DNA of 64,000 bases from Taeniopygia guttata (Eukaryota; Chordata; Aves; Passeriformes; Estrildidae): contig NC_133027.1 of assembly GCF_048771995.1 (NCBI RefSeq), forward strand, positions 105,185,501 through 105,249,500. The letters run 5' to 3'. Both the position numbers and the translations under genes were made by a program. The notes under the pieces were generated by a model. It saw nothing but the letters and a program-made list of their open reading frames with translations, was not told where the DNA came from and searched no databases. This document shows, in pieces, positions 13,806 through 24,929 of the stretch (position 1 is its first letter; each line of letters starts with the position of its first letter).

Positions 13806-14460
13806 CCATAAAATAATGGCATGGGTTGGGCTGGAAGGGACCTTAATGGTCATGTAGTCCCAACCCCACTCCGATGGGCAGGGACAGCTTCCACTACACC
13901 AGGCTGCTCTAAGCACCATCCAACCCAGCCTTGAAACCTGGCAGGGCTGAAGCATCCAGCTTCTCTTGGCAACATGTTCCAGTGTCTCACCATCCTCACA
14001 GTAAAAATTTTTCCCTAATTTCTTATCTTAACCTGCCCTCTGCCAGTTCAAAGCCATTTTCCCTTGTCTTATCATTATATCCTGCTAAAAAGTGTGTCCC
14101 TGTTCGGTAAATGTCACTTTTTGGTATTGGAGATTATAAAATCTCCTCAGGGCCTTCTCCAGGCTGAACAACCCCAGCTTCTCTCTTCATAGGAGAAGTG
14201 CTCCAGCCCTCTGAGCATCTTTGTGGCTTCCTCCAGACTCACTCCAATGGGTTTACATTCCTCCCGTGCTGGGGACTCCATAGCTGGACACAGCACTCCA
14301 GGTGGGGTCTCACCAGAGCAGAGGAGAGGGGAAGAATCCCCTCCCACAGCCTGCTCGCCATGCTGCTCCTGCAGCCCAGGATATGGTTGGCTTTCTGGGA
14401 TCCAAGAACACATTGATGGGTTTTATTAAGCTTCTCATCAACTAACCTGTAACTTAACTG
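13806..14460 (-). mobile_element. CR1 LINE, 5'-truncated, minus strand
   Basis: Read on the minus strand, this is the 3' end of an avian CR1 non-LTR retrotransposon. A degenerate piece of the ORF2 C-terminus is visible at about 14230-14165 (residues like ATKMLRGLEHFSYEE), broken by frameshifts and stops. It is followed by the remaining tail, including the block meaning 'ggtccctTCCAgCCCAACCC' near 13830-13850. The element ends near 13806 in a decayed version of the short terminal repeat normal for CR1. The copy is dead: the reverse transcriptase and endonuclease are missing and the frame is broken. CR1 copies like this dominate the repeat content of bird genomes, which supports an avian source. 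Confidence 0.93.
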
Positions 14461-14501
14461 TTTCTCTCTTAAGCTATTCCCTGTCTTTTTAAGCCCATTC
14501 C

Positions 14502-14559
14502 TTTTGGGGTTTTTTTGGGTTTTTTTTTGGTTTTTGGGGGGTTTGTGTGTGTGTGTGTG
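14502..14559 (+). repeat. G/T homopolymer tract with (TG)n
   Basis: G-runs of three to six separated by T-runs, ending in about eight TG repeats. It has the same architecture as 8216-8348 in reverse order. It lies just beyond the 5' end of the CR1 copy. Confidence 0.85.
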
Positions 14560-14599
14560 ATGTAAGTAAGGGAAGGAGAAGCCACTTTGGTGAAGGGAC

Positions 14600-16895
14600 C
14601 ACAGTAATTAAGAACAGAGTGATGGTGTATCTCACCTGCAGCTAGTGACCTCTAACTTTCTTTTCCTAGGCTTGGGTACCTCATCCTCCCCTCTCCTGGC
14701 CGGTGCTGTGAGAGCTCCCTCTCCTGTTCCAGTTTAACCAACATTAGACCTTGTCCTACTGGAAGCGTGGCCTGAGTGAACTAAGCAGGTTCTAAGAGAG
14801 TCTCAGGAAACTAGATTTCCTGCTACAAACTGACATAAAAATAATTCCCTGAGGGAGTATAAACTTCCAACTAAAACCTATGAAAAACTACTTCTTTATT
14901 AAACATAGATTTTTGTTCACATGCCCAAGTTGGTATACATACTATGGATATTGTATATATATAATATATACACATATATACCCACATGTGTATGGGCACA
15001 CACACACATGTAGCATTGCAAATATTTAATTCTACTAACCTCATTGCTATTTTTATTCCAAGCAAGGATAAAAATCATTCGTTTCTACAAGCCCATCTAA
15101 ACTTCTGAATGTATCCACACTGGACTCCCCTAGAAAAATGTTTTTTTCCTAAATGAATACATATTGGAGCTGTGTTTGCAAGTCTAAAAAAGTCAGGCAT
15201 TTCATTGGGTATATAAATATTTTAATTAACAATAAGTATGTATTTAGGAGATTCTGCATCAAAGTCTAGATCAGTTAGGGCAATTAACCCATTACAGTTT
15301 TGTAAGATATTAGATGAAAGGAAATAGGAAATTAGGAAATGCATAAGGAATTTAGAAAATGCATCATCAGACTTAAATTAAGCATTTGAATGGTTGAATA
15401 ATCTCAGATAGTGCTTTATTTCTAATATTTTCTGTATGCTCAAAATGAAAGCATGAAGAGCAGCACAATTGGTTATATCTTCTACCAAAAATAGCTGAAA
15501 AATACTATAGAAGAGTGCCTGCTGGGTTGGTTATAAAAGTAAAGTATAATCCATTAACTGCTAATTAGAAGCATCAGAAGCAGGCTTTGCTGCAATAAGA
15601 GCTGGCCCCTAAGTAGATGTTTCTGTAACCATTTAAAGGCACAGGGTTTCTCCAGTTGCTGAGAATGGAGCTTGGATGGTTTCAGCATAAAGGCCATGTG
15701 AAAAGAGACTATGGCACTTGGCCATGTTACCCAGCTGTTTTCTAAATATGATGACAGGTGCCATTTTTTCCATTTGATCGTGGAACGTAATACATCTTCA
15801 AACAAATTTTCCCCAACTAGCCTAGTGCAGTTACATTTCAGAGATTCAAATATAAGAATGTTTGCTTTTTTGCTCTGACAGACACGTATTGCAGAGTCTT
15901 TGGCAGATATTTCATCATCAGCCTTTTTCTCAAAGCTGAATTTTTAGTTTATGTATTACTTTGCTTTTTACTGCTGTTGTAGGAGGGAAAGAATAAGTAC
16001 TTGGGCAAAGGATTTAATTCTGAAGGAATTAAAAAGTGGGGGGGGGGGGGAACTACTATTTATAATTAGACAATAAATGTAACTTAAATAAGGAAGAATT
16101 CTCTTCCTCTCTGTTCACTACTTCCTAAAGGATGGGAACCATTGCCATAATTTCTCCTCTTCTTTATCTGACTACCTACCTTGTCAAACTGAGCTCCTTT
16201 CCTATCACTGAAAGGCCAAACAGGTCTTTTGATTCATTTGTCTATAAAAAGGTCTTAAAGGGTTATGCCAAAAAAAGGTGGAGCCAGAAGAAATCCCAGT
16301 AATCCAGCTCCCTGCAGAAGTACCAGAGACACAAAAAGCAGCAATCATGGACATGAACAACAAAGAGATGATCCCTTGAAATGGACCACAGGCTCCAAAA
16401 CCCAGCCATGCAGCATGTGGAGCCAAAGGGAGCTCAGCTTCCTCCAGGACTGGAGTGGCCTCCAGCAGTGCAAGGGGACAGGATACAAGTCAGGCTGCAC
16501 AACTCCAAAAATCAGGAAAAAACCAAGCAGATAACTAACTTCCCATGTTAAAAAAGGGATGTAGCTAGCACAAATGGAAATAGTTCAGGTCAATGCTTTG
16601 GGATTTTCATCTCCATGGATCAATCAAAGGAAGCAAACATAGGAAGAAAATTTGTGTGGGGCAGGAAATGAGGGCATTTAGCTTTTATCTTTCTGCCCCA
16701 TTTTCACCTACAACACAGAAGAAACTAATTTCTTTTAAAATTGTGAAATAGGGGCATCCATTAAGGGAAATTAAGATGGTAACAGATCATTGTAGATAGA
16801 CAAACATCTAAGAAACAATAAAACTAAGATTACAGCAGAAACAATAAAATCAAATTTAGTTTAAACCAATGTCTTAAATATTTGTTAACCCTGGC
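14600..16895. other. A+T-rich non-coding DNA, no gene seen
   Basis: Only simple tracts are recognisable: a TATA/CA-rich region near 14950-15010 and G13 at 16038-16050. The overlapping frames at 16205-16534 on both strands resemble no protein I know. Confidence 0.5.
16038..16050 (+). repeat. Poly-G tract (13 G)
   Basis: An uninterrupted G13 in A+T-rich DNA. Such runs are rare outside CpG islands and are prone to sequencing and slippage errors. Confidence 0.9.
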
Positions 16896-16899
16896 AGAA

Positions 16900-17032
16900 G
16901 CTCTTACAAGGCAGACGAGTATATCTGTTTTCATTCTGTATGTAAGAAAACAATGCCTGTAAAATGCCCCAAAGCCACGGAGGGAGTCAGTGTCAAAGAC
17001 ATGATTAGTAGTTCAGAAGTTATCTGATTCGG
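16900..17032 (+). repeat. MIR/L3-like ancient repeat fossil
   Basis: The order of short blocks follows the core of old amniote MIR/L3-type repeats: a cattttacag-like stretch at 16932, a gcccaaggtcac-like stretch at 16965-16980, then GGAGGGAGTCAGTGTCAAAG at 16980-16999 and a gattag..cag..gt-type tail. Divergence is heavy. The family name is inferred from remembered consensus and not from a search. Confidence 0.5.
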
Positions 17033-17039
17033 GTCACAT

Positions 17040-18480
17040 GGTGTTCCAAAAACCATACCTAAATATAGCATGCAAGAGATCTGCACAAAGACCAATCCCA
17101 TGATGGGAGCACACTAAACTCTCCACAAAATTAATTAGGGTTATTTTGAGGCAACCAAAGGAAAGCAAGAAGGGAAAAAAAAAAAATCAATCCTTGCCCT
17201 GCCCAGTTCTGCAAGAGCAGATGTCTCTGGTATGAACAAGCCTCAAGTGTGCAGCCCAGGCTCTCAGGGAGATGGTTCCTGGGGAAAACCCCACACAGCA
17301 CCAATGGGGAAGGTGGGTGGAAGGCACAGTGTGGCTGTATTAAGGAATACAGCTCACTGGGGAAGAGGATGATCCTGTCAGCAAGGGGACCAGCAGGAAG
17401 CCAATACTTGAGCTCTTCTGTTAACAGCATCTTTCTAACACAGAAACAAACCCACCTTTTTGGAAAGGAAAGGTCTATGTAAACAATACCCTTGGCACAG
17501 ACCAAAACTCTTGGGAAAAAATGAATGCTTCCCAAGGTAGAATGGAAAGAAAATTCCCTGTTGGAAGTTGCTGCCCCTGAAATCCTCCATTAGCTTTGCC
17601 CCTTGAGAGGGAGGAGGATTTTCTCCCACAGCCTAAAGAGCTACTTCTATCAGCCTCCCCTACACATAGGCATAACAAGCATCCTCATGGAAAAGCATGC
17701 AGATCCTCAAAAGGCAGCAGGAGCAGGAGAAAAGAGAAGTGTTCCTCAGGTCTTTTGAATTTCTTTTGGTCCCTCCCTGTTAAGTGGGCACATTTTTTCC
17801 TATGTTTTCTGAACACTGAATTGCCAGGTGGCTTCTGACCTCTGCTGACCTACAAGCTGATTTCAGCCAGCTGTCCTAGTTCACGATTTCCCTATAAAAC
17901 CTATTTTTAAAAACTCAAAAGCTCTGCCGGTGAATGCCATGGCAAAGATTTTAGGATGACCACAATCACCAATTTACTTGGGCATCGCCTTCGCTCCCGA
18001 GTACCGGGAGAACCATTTTTCCCTCAAGCGCTGGAACACGCAGGACATGTTGGTGTTACCCTGAAACCTGGGCAAAGCTGAAGCAGGGACTCCAGAGAGC
18101 AGGACAAAGCTGAGAAGAGGCAGAGCTCTGAGCAGTGCTGCTGTCAGCAGGTAAAAACCGGGCTCTTGAACCCAGACCACGGAGCAGGTGCTCCAGAAGG
18201 CAGGTAACAAAACAGAGTGAGCTGAGCCCGGGACACAAACTGCAAATTTCGGCTCCAACGCTTCAGGCCATTAGCAGGTGCTTCAGGCAGTCATCCAAAT
18301 CAAAGTAAGAAAGTGGAAAGAGCCAAATGCTAGTTAAAGAGGTTTGCTAGCATGAAAATCCCAGCACGGGCAGTTAAAACACTTCCCCATTGTGGGAGCA
18401 GCCTAAGAAGAAAAGAAGAAACAAACAAAAAGCATATGCAATTTTCATAAAAACGGCTGTGTTGGGGATTTTGCTATCCT
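17040..18480. other. Non-coding DNA, no gene seen
   Basis: Slightly GC-richer than the flanks. The minus-strand frames at 17131-17535 and 17974-18258 are open but resemble nothing I know and are probably chance. I see no splice-framed exon. Confidence 0.45.
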
Positions 18481-18496
18481 GTACTCGAGCCCCGAG

Positions 18497-18841
18497 ATGC
18501 AAATGTTGGCTGGGATGCTGAGATCAGCAGTTATATGTCCTCAGGTGGTTAGAGACAACACAGAAAAGAGCTGGCATTTGGGGAAAATAGAGGGCCCATT
18601 TGATAATGCTTCACTTGAGCATAAGAGGGTTTCCCCTGTGGGTATTGTCCCAAAGAAAGCTCCAGGCAAGTTTAGAATGGTTCATTACTTGTCACATCTA
18701 GAAGGTGAGTCAGTTAATGATTACACTGACTCCCTTTTGACTTCAGCTTCATGTGTTTTCAATCAGAACAGCGCTCTCATCAAGTCAAATACCACTCACC
18801 ACAAACAGAAATACAGAAGATATCTGCCTTTCAGACGCTAA
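18497..18841 (+). mobile_element. DIRS-like reverse transcriptase fragment (fossil)
   Basis: An open frame begins at ATG 18497. Residues about 16-75 (18542-18721) look like the N-terminal part of a DIRS1-type reverse transcriptase: QVVRDN, then GKIEGPF, then RVSPVGIVPKKAPGKFRMVHYLS, split here as RVSPVGIVPKK and PGKFRMVHYLS, then EGESVND. This is the recurring block order of DIRS elements: an upstream helix, an 'alGrIaGPF' motif, 'vSPlgvVPKk.pGkfRlihhLS', then 'SVND'. After SVND the similarity fades and the catalytic palm motifs, RNase H and tyrosine recombinase are not recognisable. The frame stops at 18841. DIRS elements are known from fish, amphibians, turtles and lizards; copies in birds are unusual as far as I know. 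The fragment is too short to be functional, though the roughly 60-residue conserved part has no stop. Confidence 0.6.
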
Positions 18842-18844
18842 CGG

Positions 18845-21800
18845 CACAACTGTAGTTATTTTATCTGTCAGGATTTTCCTGGTGATTTGCAAATCATATT
18901 TTTGGTAGGTAACACACAGCATCTGCAACCCATGTTCAGGGGGTTACAACTTTTCTATAAGTTCAGAGACTTGGCACTTGCTTTATTGGAATTAGTCTCC
19001 AAAGGGCCCAATATTATACCCTTGAATGGATCCTTATAAAATCCAAATATCTACTTCCTCAAGGGTTAATTCCCCAAGGTCTCCTCAACCTAGAAGAACA
19101 CTACCTGGTTTAACTTACCTTGCACAGACATAAGAAACAGAACTGGCTACTCCAAACACGTGTTGGTGCAGGCTAACTATACTGGCCAATGATAATATAT
19201 TTAATCAGATGGTCACTTGAACAATATTGCTGAAGTTCTCTTCACTAAGGCCGGCATCCCTTGCCAGAGGCTAGCAGCTTGACAGAAGGAGAGAAATAAA
19301 CTCCTGTTATCAGAGTAACATGAGTCAATATGTGGAAAGATACTTCCATCTGCTCTGTGTTGCTGGTGACATGACATTACCGTACAGTTTGGTACACGTT
19401 TGTAACAGAATAGATAAAACAAGATGGCTCAGCTACTATCGTTTATGTTCCACAAGTATGGGGAGTTCTCTCAAGCCTTTTCTATAGAGCGGCTAAGACT
19501 CACTACAGAAATTCTGAGGGGAAAAACATGTTGCTGTTTATTTCAGAGAGTTAATGGCACAAACAGACAACTATGATGCACTTCCAAAAAAATAAACAAA
19601 TTCTCTTTCTCAAACTGCTCTCCAAGAAGATGCATTTGGCCAGGTACAGGAATCGCCAAAGGAACCTGCTGCATCTAGCAACTTGCAAACACACACAAGC
19701 TACTAAACGCAACCAGAGAGTAGAGTGGCCTGTGCTGTTTCTGCATTAATTTTGTGTCCCTGTATGTTACCAGATCCCTGGGACTTTCATGGTCTGTGGG
19801 CAGCAAATCGGCTGAGCCAAAAGGGAAGGTTCCACCTGACTAGGCCAGGAGGAGCTATATTAAGCTTGTCTCAGCTGGAGGTCATTCTGCATATTTTGAA
19901 GGCTACTTTCTTGGTAGCTGGTCAAGCAACCAGTGACCAGAAATTAAGAACCTAATCTGTATAACATCCATAATACTCAGAACACTTCTGAAGTCCAGAC
20001 CCTACACATATAAATTCCTAATTTCCAAAATGTTTGACCAAAGCCATTTCTCTCCAGGCCAAGCAGGATTTGTTAAGCGGTTGCTTCATGTCTCATTTCC
20101 AGTAGGCTGCTGGTAGCCCTGCAGCCAAGAATTCATTTTCACAATTCCAAAACACTTTTTGATACTTCCAGACCAAATGGCTTTGCAGTAGAAATTGGTT
20201 TCCGTCACCATCTGTTCTTCCATAGTTCGGAAGGTCTAACATTTTCCTTCAAGAGTGAAAAAGTTGGGGAGGATGCATGGCCAATACAAATAGAATAGAT
20301 ATTCTTTTCCTTACTGTCACTTTATAGGGAAGGCTTGGCCTATTTCTCAGCAGCTGTGAAATTGTCATCAGCAGGATTCTTTACAAAGCTTGGTGGCATA
20401 TGGAATATATTGCTCACTTCTTAATACTATAAAAACAACCTTGCTGCATAACTGAGCTAGGCAAAGAAAGCAGGTGCTTGATAAAAAAAAAACTCATCAT
20501 GCATCAAGCCTCTGTAGACTTTGTAGATACTGTAGACAAGGATATTTTGGAGACAAGTATGGGTTTGAATTAACTAAATAATATTTTACAGAAGTCCCTA
20601 GGCTTCAGAGGTGGGACGGTCCCTTAAAAATCAGCAGGTGAAATCACTGTGCCACAGGATAACATCATTCACAAAGGCAATGTTCACATGCCAAAGAGAA
20701 GTGTCACCCCCCCACACTTTGTAAGACATTAAAAACTGCTCTGCAAGGGTCCCATCTGCATTTCTGATGTGGTAAGAGACAATTTAGCATCAGTTTTAGA
20801 CCACCTCTTTTTGTCACAGCTCGGCCTTATTTTCACAGGTTCTTAGCCAATAAGTAAATTTAAAAAAATAATAAAAATAATATTACAATAATAAAAATAA
20901 TATAAGTCCATGGCATTCTGGTAACCATACACACTGAATTGCAAACACAGGGCTAAAATTGCAGGAGTTTAGGTTCTCACTACAGGAGACACACAAAGAA
21001 CACAGGGTAAATGAGATTGTTGAATATGCTGGTCTTTAAGCAGTCAAGAGCATTGCAAAAAAAGCATGAAAATAAGACAAAGTACCAGAAAAGGGATTAT
21101 GATGTGCGGCAGTTATGTGCCCACTGCTGTATACTCCCCAGTGAATGTCCACTCAGCCATCCCTGCACATACACACACACATATATTCACAGTCATCTGT
21201 GCCCTGCTGCACCTAGCATGGCCCCAGCAGGTGAAACCAAAGGGCTACTTAGGCTGGTTGGCTTGTCCAGGCCCACGGCAAACAGCAGATGCTTAGTGAA
21301 GGTCATGGAGCAGGGCTATAGTGACAATTCCCCAGACTACTCTTCCCAACATCCATCTATTTGTGGCTCAGAGACTTCCTTTAACAAAATACATACAATT
21401 TTTCCAGATTACTGATCTGCTTTTAGAAATCTTCACTTGCAGTTACAGATGATTACTCAGAGCAAGGTTCTCCAGCTACATTGCATGTTTCTTGTACTAA
21501 GTGAGCTATTACATGTCGATATGGAAAAATCCAGCCTGCTGCCCTCATCCCAGAGGGAAGGGCAAACTAAGAATTTGGGCAGCCCATGCTGCCTGAGCTG
21601 CTGTGCACAGTCCAGATAGAAAAGAAGTCTGCTGCAGCCATTGCAATGTACAGCAGGAAAAACCCCTCTATGATGGTGGGAGTTGGGAAGTGCTGTCCTA
21701 TAGGTAATGATTTTGAGCTGCACGTGAACTATTAAAGCCATAAATACAGTTCTGTCATCTCTGAGGCTCTGAAGCTACTCTTTGATCTCCTGTCACTGTT

Positions 21801-22235
21801 TAGGTAAGTGGCCTTTTAGCAAAACAGGATAGGGAGCACATTGCTGGACATTGAAGAAGTACCAGCTACATGAACAATCACGGGACAGTGTGCACCTGTC
21901 ACTTCCCCACAGTAACACAGCGAGAGGGTCATCGCTCTTCCAGAGGCATCCAAAAAAAACAGTTCTTGTTCACAGTTCAATATGTTTGCTATTTATGCAC
22001 CTCCTCATTGCTCAAATATTCTTTACTCTGTATTCTTTACTTTTGCTCTGTATTCTTTAACACCCAATAAAATTAAGCCAGAAAAAGAGAGGCCAAAGAG
22101 AAGTGCAGTATCCAAGAACAAAAGATTCTCCTAGCAGTTCCACACTCTATTCATGTAATACATAAATCAAAAATAATATAGACTAAAGCCTACTATTTAA
22201 CTAAACAGGCTTAAATACTATTTAGCTCTTTGTAT
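18845..22235. other. A+T-rich non-coding DNA, no gene seen
   Basis: No recognisable exon. An (AAT)n-rich tract lies at 20866-20905 and a short CA run at 21171-21185. I could not recognise further DIRS-type domains in 18.9-19.2 kb. The open frames at 21011-21415 match nothing I know. Confidence 0.5.
20866..20905 (+). repeat. (AAT)n-like low-complexity tract
   Basis: An imperfect AAT/AAAAT run of about 40 bp. Confidence 0.8.
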
Positions 22236-22345
22236 CATCCAGAAATCTCAAAATACTTTACAAAGGTGTGCAGATTGGGAAGAGCCAGAATGCAAGCTAC
22301 TCCTAGGCATTTGCTCTTTCCATTAGACTGCATCACCACCTCCAA
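22236..22345 (+). repeat. Ancient MIR/L3-type repeat fossil
   Basis: Two ends of a familiar amniote repeat are visible. The block agaaatctcaaaatacttta continues into caaaggtg (22241-22268). The block TTGCTCTTTCCATTAGACTG (22311-22330) corresponds to the 'tgctct.accactagac' end of MIR/L3-type copies. The centre appears deleted. This is a heavily diverged relic; the family is inferred from remembered consensus. Confidence 0.45.
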
Positions 22346-24130
22346 ATATGAGCACAATTCTCTTGCAGCTGGCATGGAGACATGAAGATGTGCATTAAAG
22401 ATATAGTTTTTCCTTAATTCCCTATGCACTGATTGCTTTTAATACATTGTTTCAGACATTCTGTGTGTAAAAGTAACAGCAGACCTTGCACCTATGTTAC
22501 TCTAACTACTACTACTTGTGCAGGTAATACTTATGCAAGATGTAGTCCTTCTTTCAGTTGCAGTAGGAATGTAGTCAATAATCAAGCTATAAATGCCTCT
22601 TCTCAAAACCTTGAAACAAGGAAAAAGTAGGTTTAACAATCATCAAGAAAAAATAAAAGAATATGATGATAGAGGAAACAAAGATAAAACCATGAAGAGT
22701 TTTGTAGAAATAGGAAAAAGTCAATGCCTTTCTCCAAAAGAGACAAGATTGCAGAAATTATCACAGAAGGAGTGTTTCATAACAAAATTCAAATGCCAAC
22801 ATGGAGCAGAAATACTTGGAAAGCTCAAAATCTTACTTTGAGCATGACCTGTCAAAATCAGCATGGAGAGCTAAGTCAGTTCATAAACATCCCTATGTCA
22901 ACCTGCACTCTCAAATCAGAGAGCTTCTGTCAACAAGTTCTGGTCTTTCCTACAAAAGTGGGAATCAACAGCAACACCTCAAAAGGCTGAGGATCGACGT
23001 CAGATTTTTAAATATTTGTTGAACAACTTATATTTTGCATACATCAATGCCTATGGGCTTCTGATCAAGGGCTGTAGCTAACATGAATGGTGTATCAAAA
23101 GAAACACTTGTCGAAGTTTTTATATTTGGTTGGGGTTTTTTAAGGCTTGCAGTGAAAATAACAAAAAATAAAATAAAAATGAAAAATAAAAAAAAAAAAA
23201 GAAAAAACTACCAAAATTTGATCTCCCCTCTCTCCAGTTAGAACCATTGGTGTTCGTGTAAACTCAGTTCAGGGAAGACATAAACAGCATCTTTATAAGC
23301 TAATGATTTTCACCACAGGCCATTTAAAACAGGTGTTAAGAGTAGCCCTGAAACAGATCCCATCTGTGTTCACCTAAGTTAGCGTATTTTTGTTTTGCTC
23401 CATTTTAATGTATGTATACATCCTGTGTTTCCAGCTTGTCTTTTCAGCCCACTCCCGTCCTCCACACTCCCAATCTGTCAGCCAGACTCCAGGGACAGGA
23501 ATTAAAAATGACCACGTTTAAAAACTGTACCTCCCTGTGCAACAGACTTTACAGAAGCAGAAAGACTAAAAAGCTGAAAAGTTCCCCACAGTCTTTGCCT
23601 ATTAAATCCCACAACTTGCCAACTGCAGGGCACGTTTTAGTGTCAAAGAACAGGGCACTGGCTTGTGTTTCTGTGTGATGAAAGAGCTGTGGTACTCCTG
23701 TCTCTTTACATTACACATCTCACTGTTTGTGGAGAAAGTTGACAACACCAGGATGCTCAAAAGCACCCTGTACTATTACACAGAGGAAGCAAGATGCTTG
23801 CTAAGAAATAGTGCTGATACCAGAATATGGTTGATTCAGCACAGGTGATAAAAGCTTATTTTTGGTTGGTTTAGGCAGTATTTGATTAAAATAGACTTGC
23901 TTAAAAATCATTTTACACCCATCCCATCAGTGTGCATCATTCTCTATCTTATTATTAATATTTTCCATCATTAAACAGAAAGAGAGGCAAGTTTCTGTTC
24001 ATCAGATCAGTAAAGAGGTAGATAAAGTCCTTGGAAAGACTAATGCAAGAAAGTAGAAGGAAGGATTCAGTCAACTGGCAACTAAACAGAAGCCTTCTGA
24101 TATTTCCCACTGAGAAGTAACAGGATCTGG
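22346..24130. other. A+T-rich non-coding DNA, no gene seen
   Basis: Short overlapping frames at 22.6-23.0 kb are lysine- and serine-rich, as expected of random A+T-rich DNA. An A-rich low-complexity tract lies at 23161-23208. Confidence 0.5.
23161..23208 (+). repeat. A-rich low-complexity tract
   Basis: About 48 bp of A-runs interrupted by single T or G. No retrotransposon body is recognisable upstream. Confidence 0.85.
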
Positions 24131-24163
24131 GCTATAGATATGTTTGTCAAACATATCTATAGC
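24131..24163. repeat. Perfect 33-bp palindrome
   Basis: Left arm GCTATAGATATGTTTG (24131-24146), one spacer T, and right arm CAAACATATCTATAGC (24148-24163) are exact reverse complements. This gives a 16-bp hairpin stem with a 1-nt centre. No target-site duplication is obvious. It may be the core of a young MITE, a foldback relic, or a snapback mutation product. Confidence 0.9.
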
Positions 24164-24468
24164 AGGGATAATTAAGTTAGTGCAGCAAACTAGGTGCATG
24201 CTTTGAAGTGTTCATGCAGTTGCTATACTGACTTTTCTTTCACCTGGTAGGTTAAGCTCACAATCTCACACTTATTTGCAGACTCATGACCTACCCTCTG
24301 TCCTCATTATCACTTCATTTCTGATAGCTGAACATCTTGGAAACGATATTCAAAGGTTTTGTTATAAATAAAAGAGACTAACAGAAGCCTAAATACAGAT
24401 TTCTGTCACTGTGGAATAACCACCTGGAACTTCTCATGGCTCCTTTCTGCCAAGGAGTTCACATGGCT

Positions 24469-24928
24469 TTACAAATAAACAAATATTCTTCTAAGGTAGG
24501 TATTGCTATTTTTTCCTTTTTCAAGACCTCTTGTGATTAGCATCCAAAATCTTGATCCCCAGTTTCCTGTAACTGGAAAAAAAATGGGGAAACAGACAAC
24601 ATTCTTGCCCTCCTTTGCAAAAAGCCCCAAGGATGTTTCAATTTCTATTTTGGTATCCCTCAGAATAACACGGTCAAAATATAAAACAGAAAGCTTTAAA
24701 TCCCCTGTCTTTGGCAGTAATTTTTTATTCCACAATATTACCAGCAGTGATACCTTTCCTGCGAAGATCAAACCTAACACAATGGCGAGGATTCTGCTGG
24801 GGTTTCTGTCACTGGCAAGAGCAGCACCCAAGGGTGCAGAACCTACAGTGATACCCAGATTGATTCCCACTGATCTCAGTGATGCCAAGACATTATCTTG
24901 TATGCTTCTCCATACAGCTGAGATGTGA
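24469..24928. other. Overlapping open frames on both strands, not recognised
   Basis: A frame of 139 codons on the minus strand overlaps one of 141 codons on the plus strand. The minus frame opens with TTG, not ATG, and has no known domain. I regard both as chance openings, or at most the trace of a diverged repeat or conserved non-coding element. Confidence 0.15.
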
Positions 24929-24929
24929 T

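Noticed and set aside
13716..14413. Minus-strand frames as cellular genes
   Set aside because: They are pieces of the broken CR1 element.
18850..19210. Continuation of the DIRS element downstream
   Set aside because: I could not align the later RT palm, RNase H or recombinase motifs in any frame with confidence.
24469..24888. 139-codon minus-strand frame with a hydrophobic segment
   Set aside because: It starts with TTG, has no family resemblance, and an equally long frame lies on the other strand.
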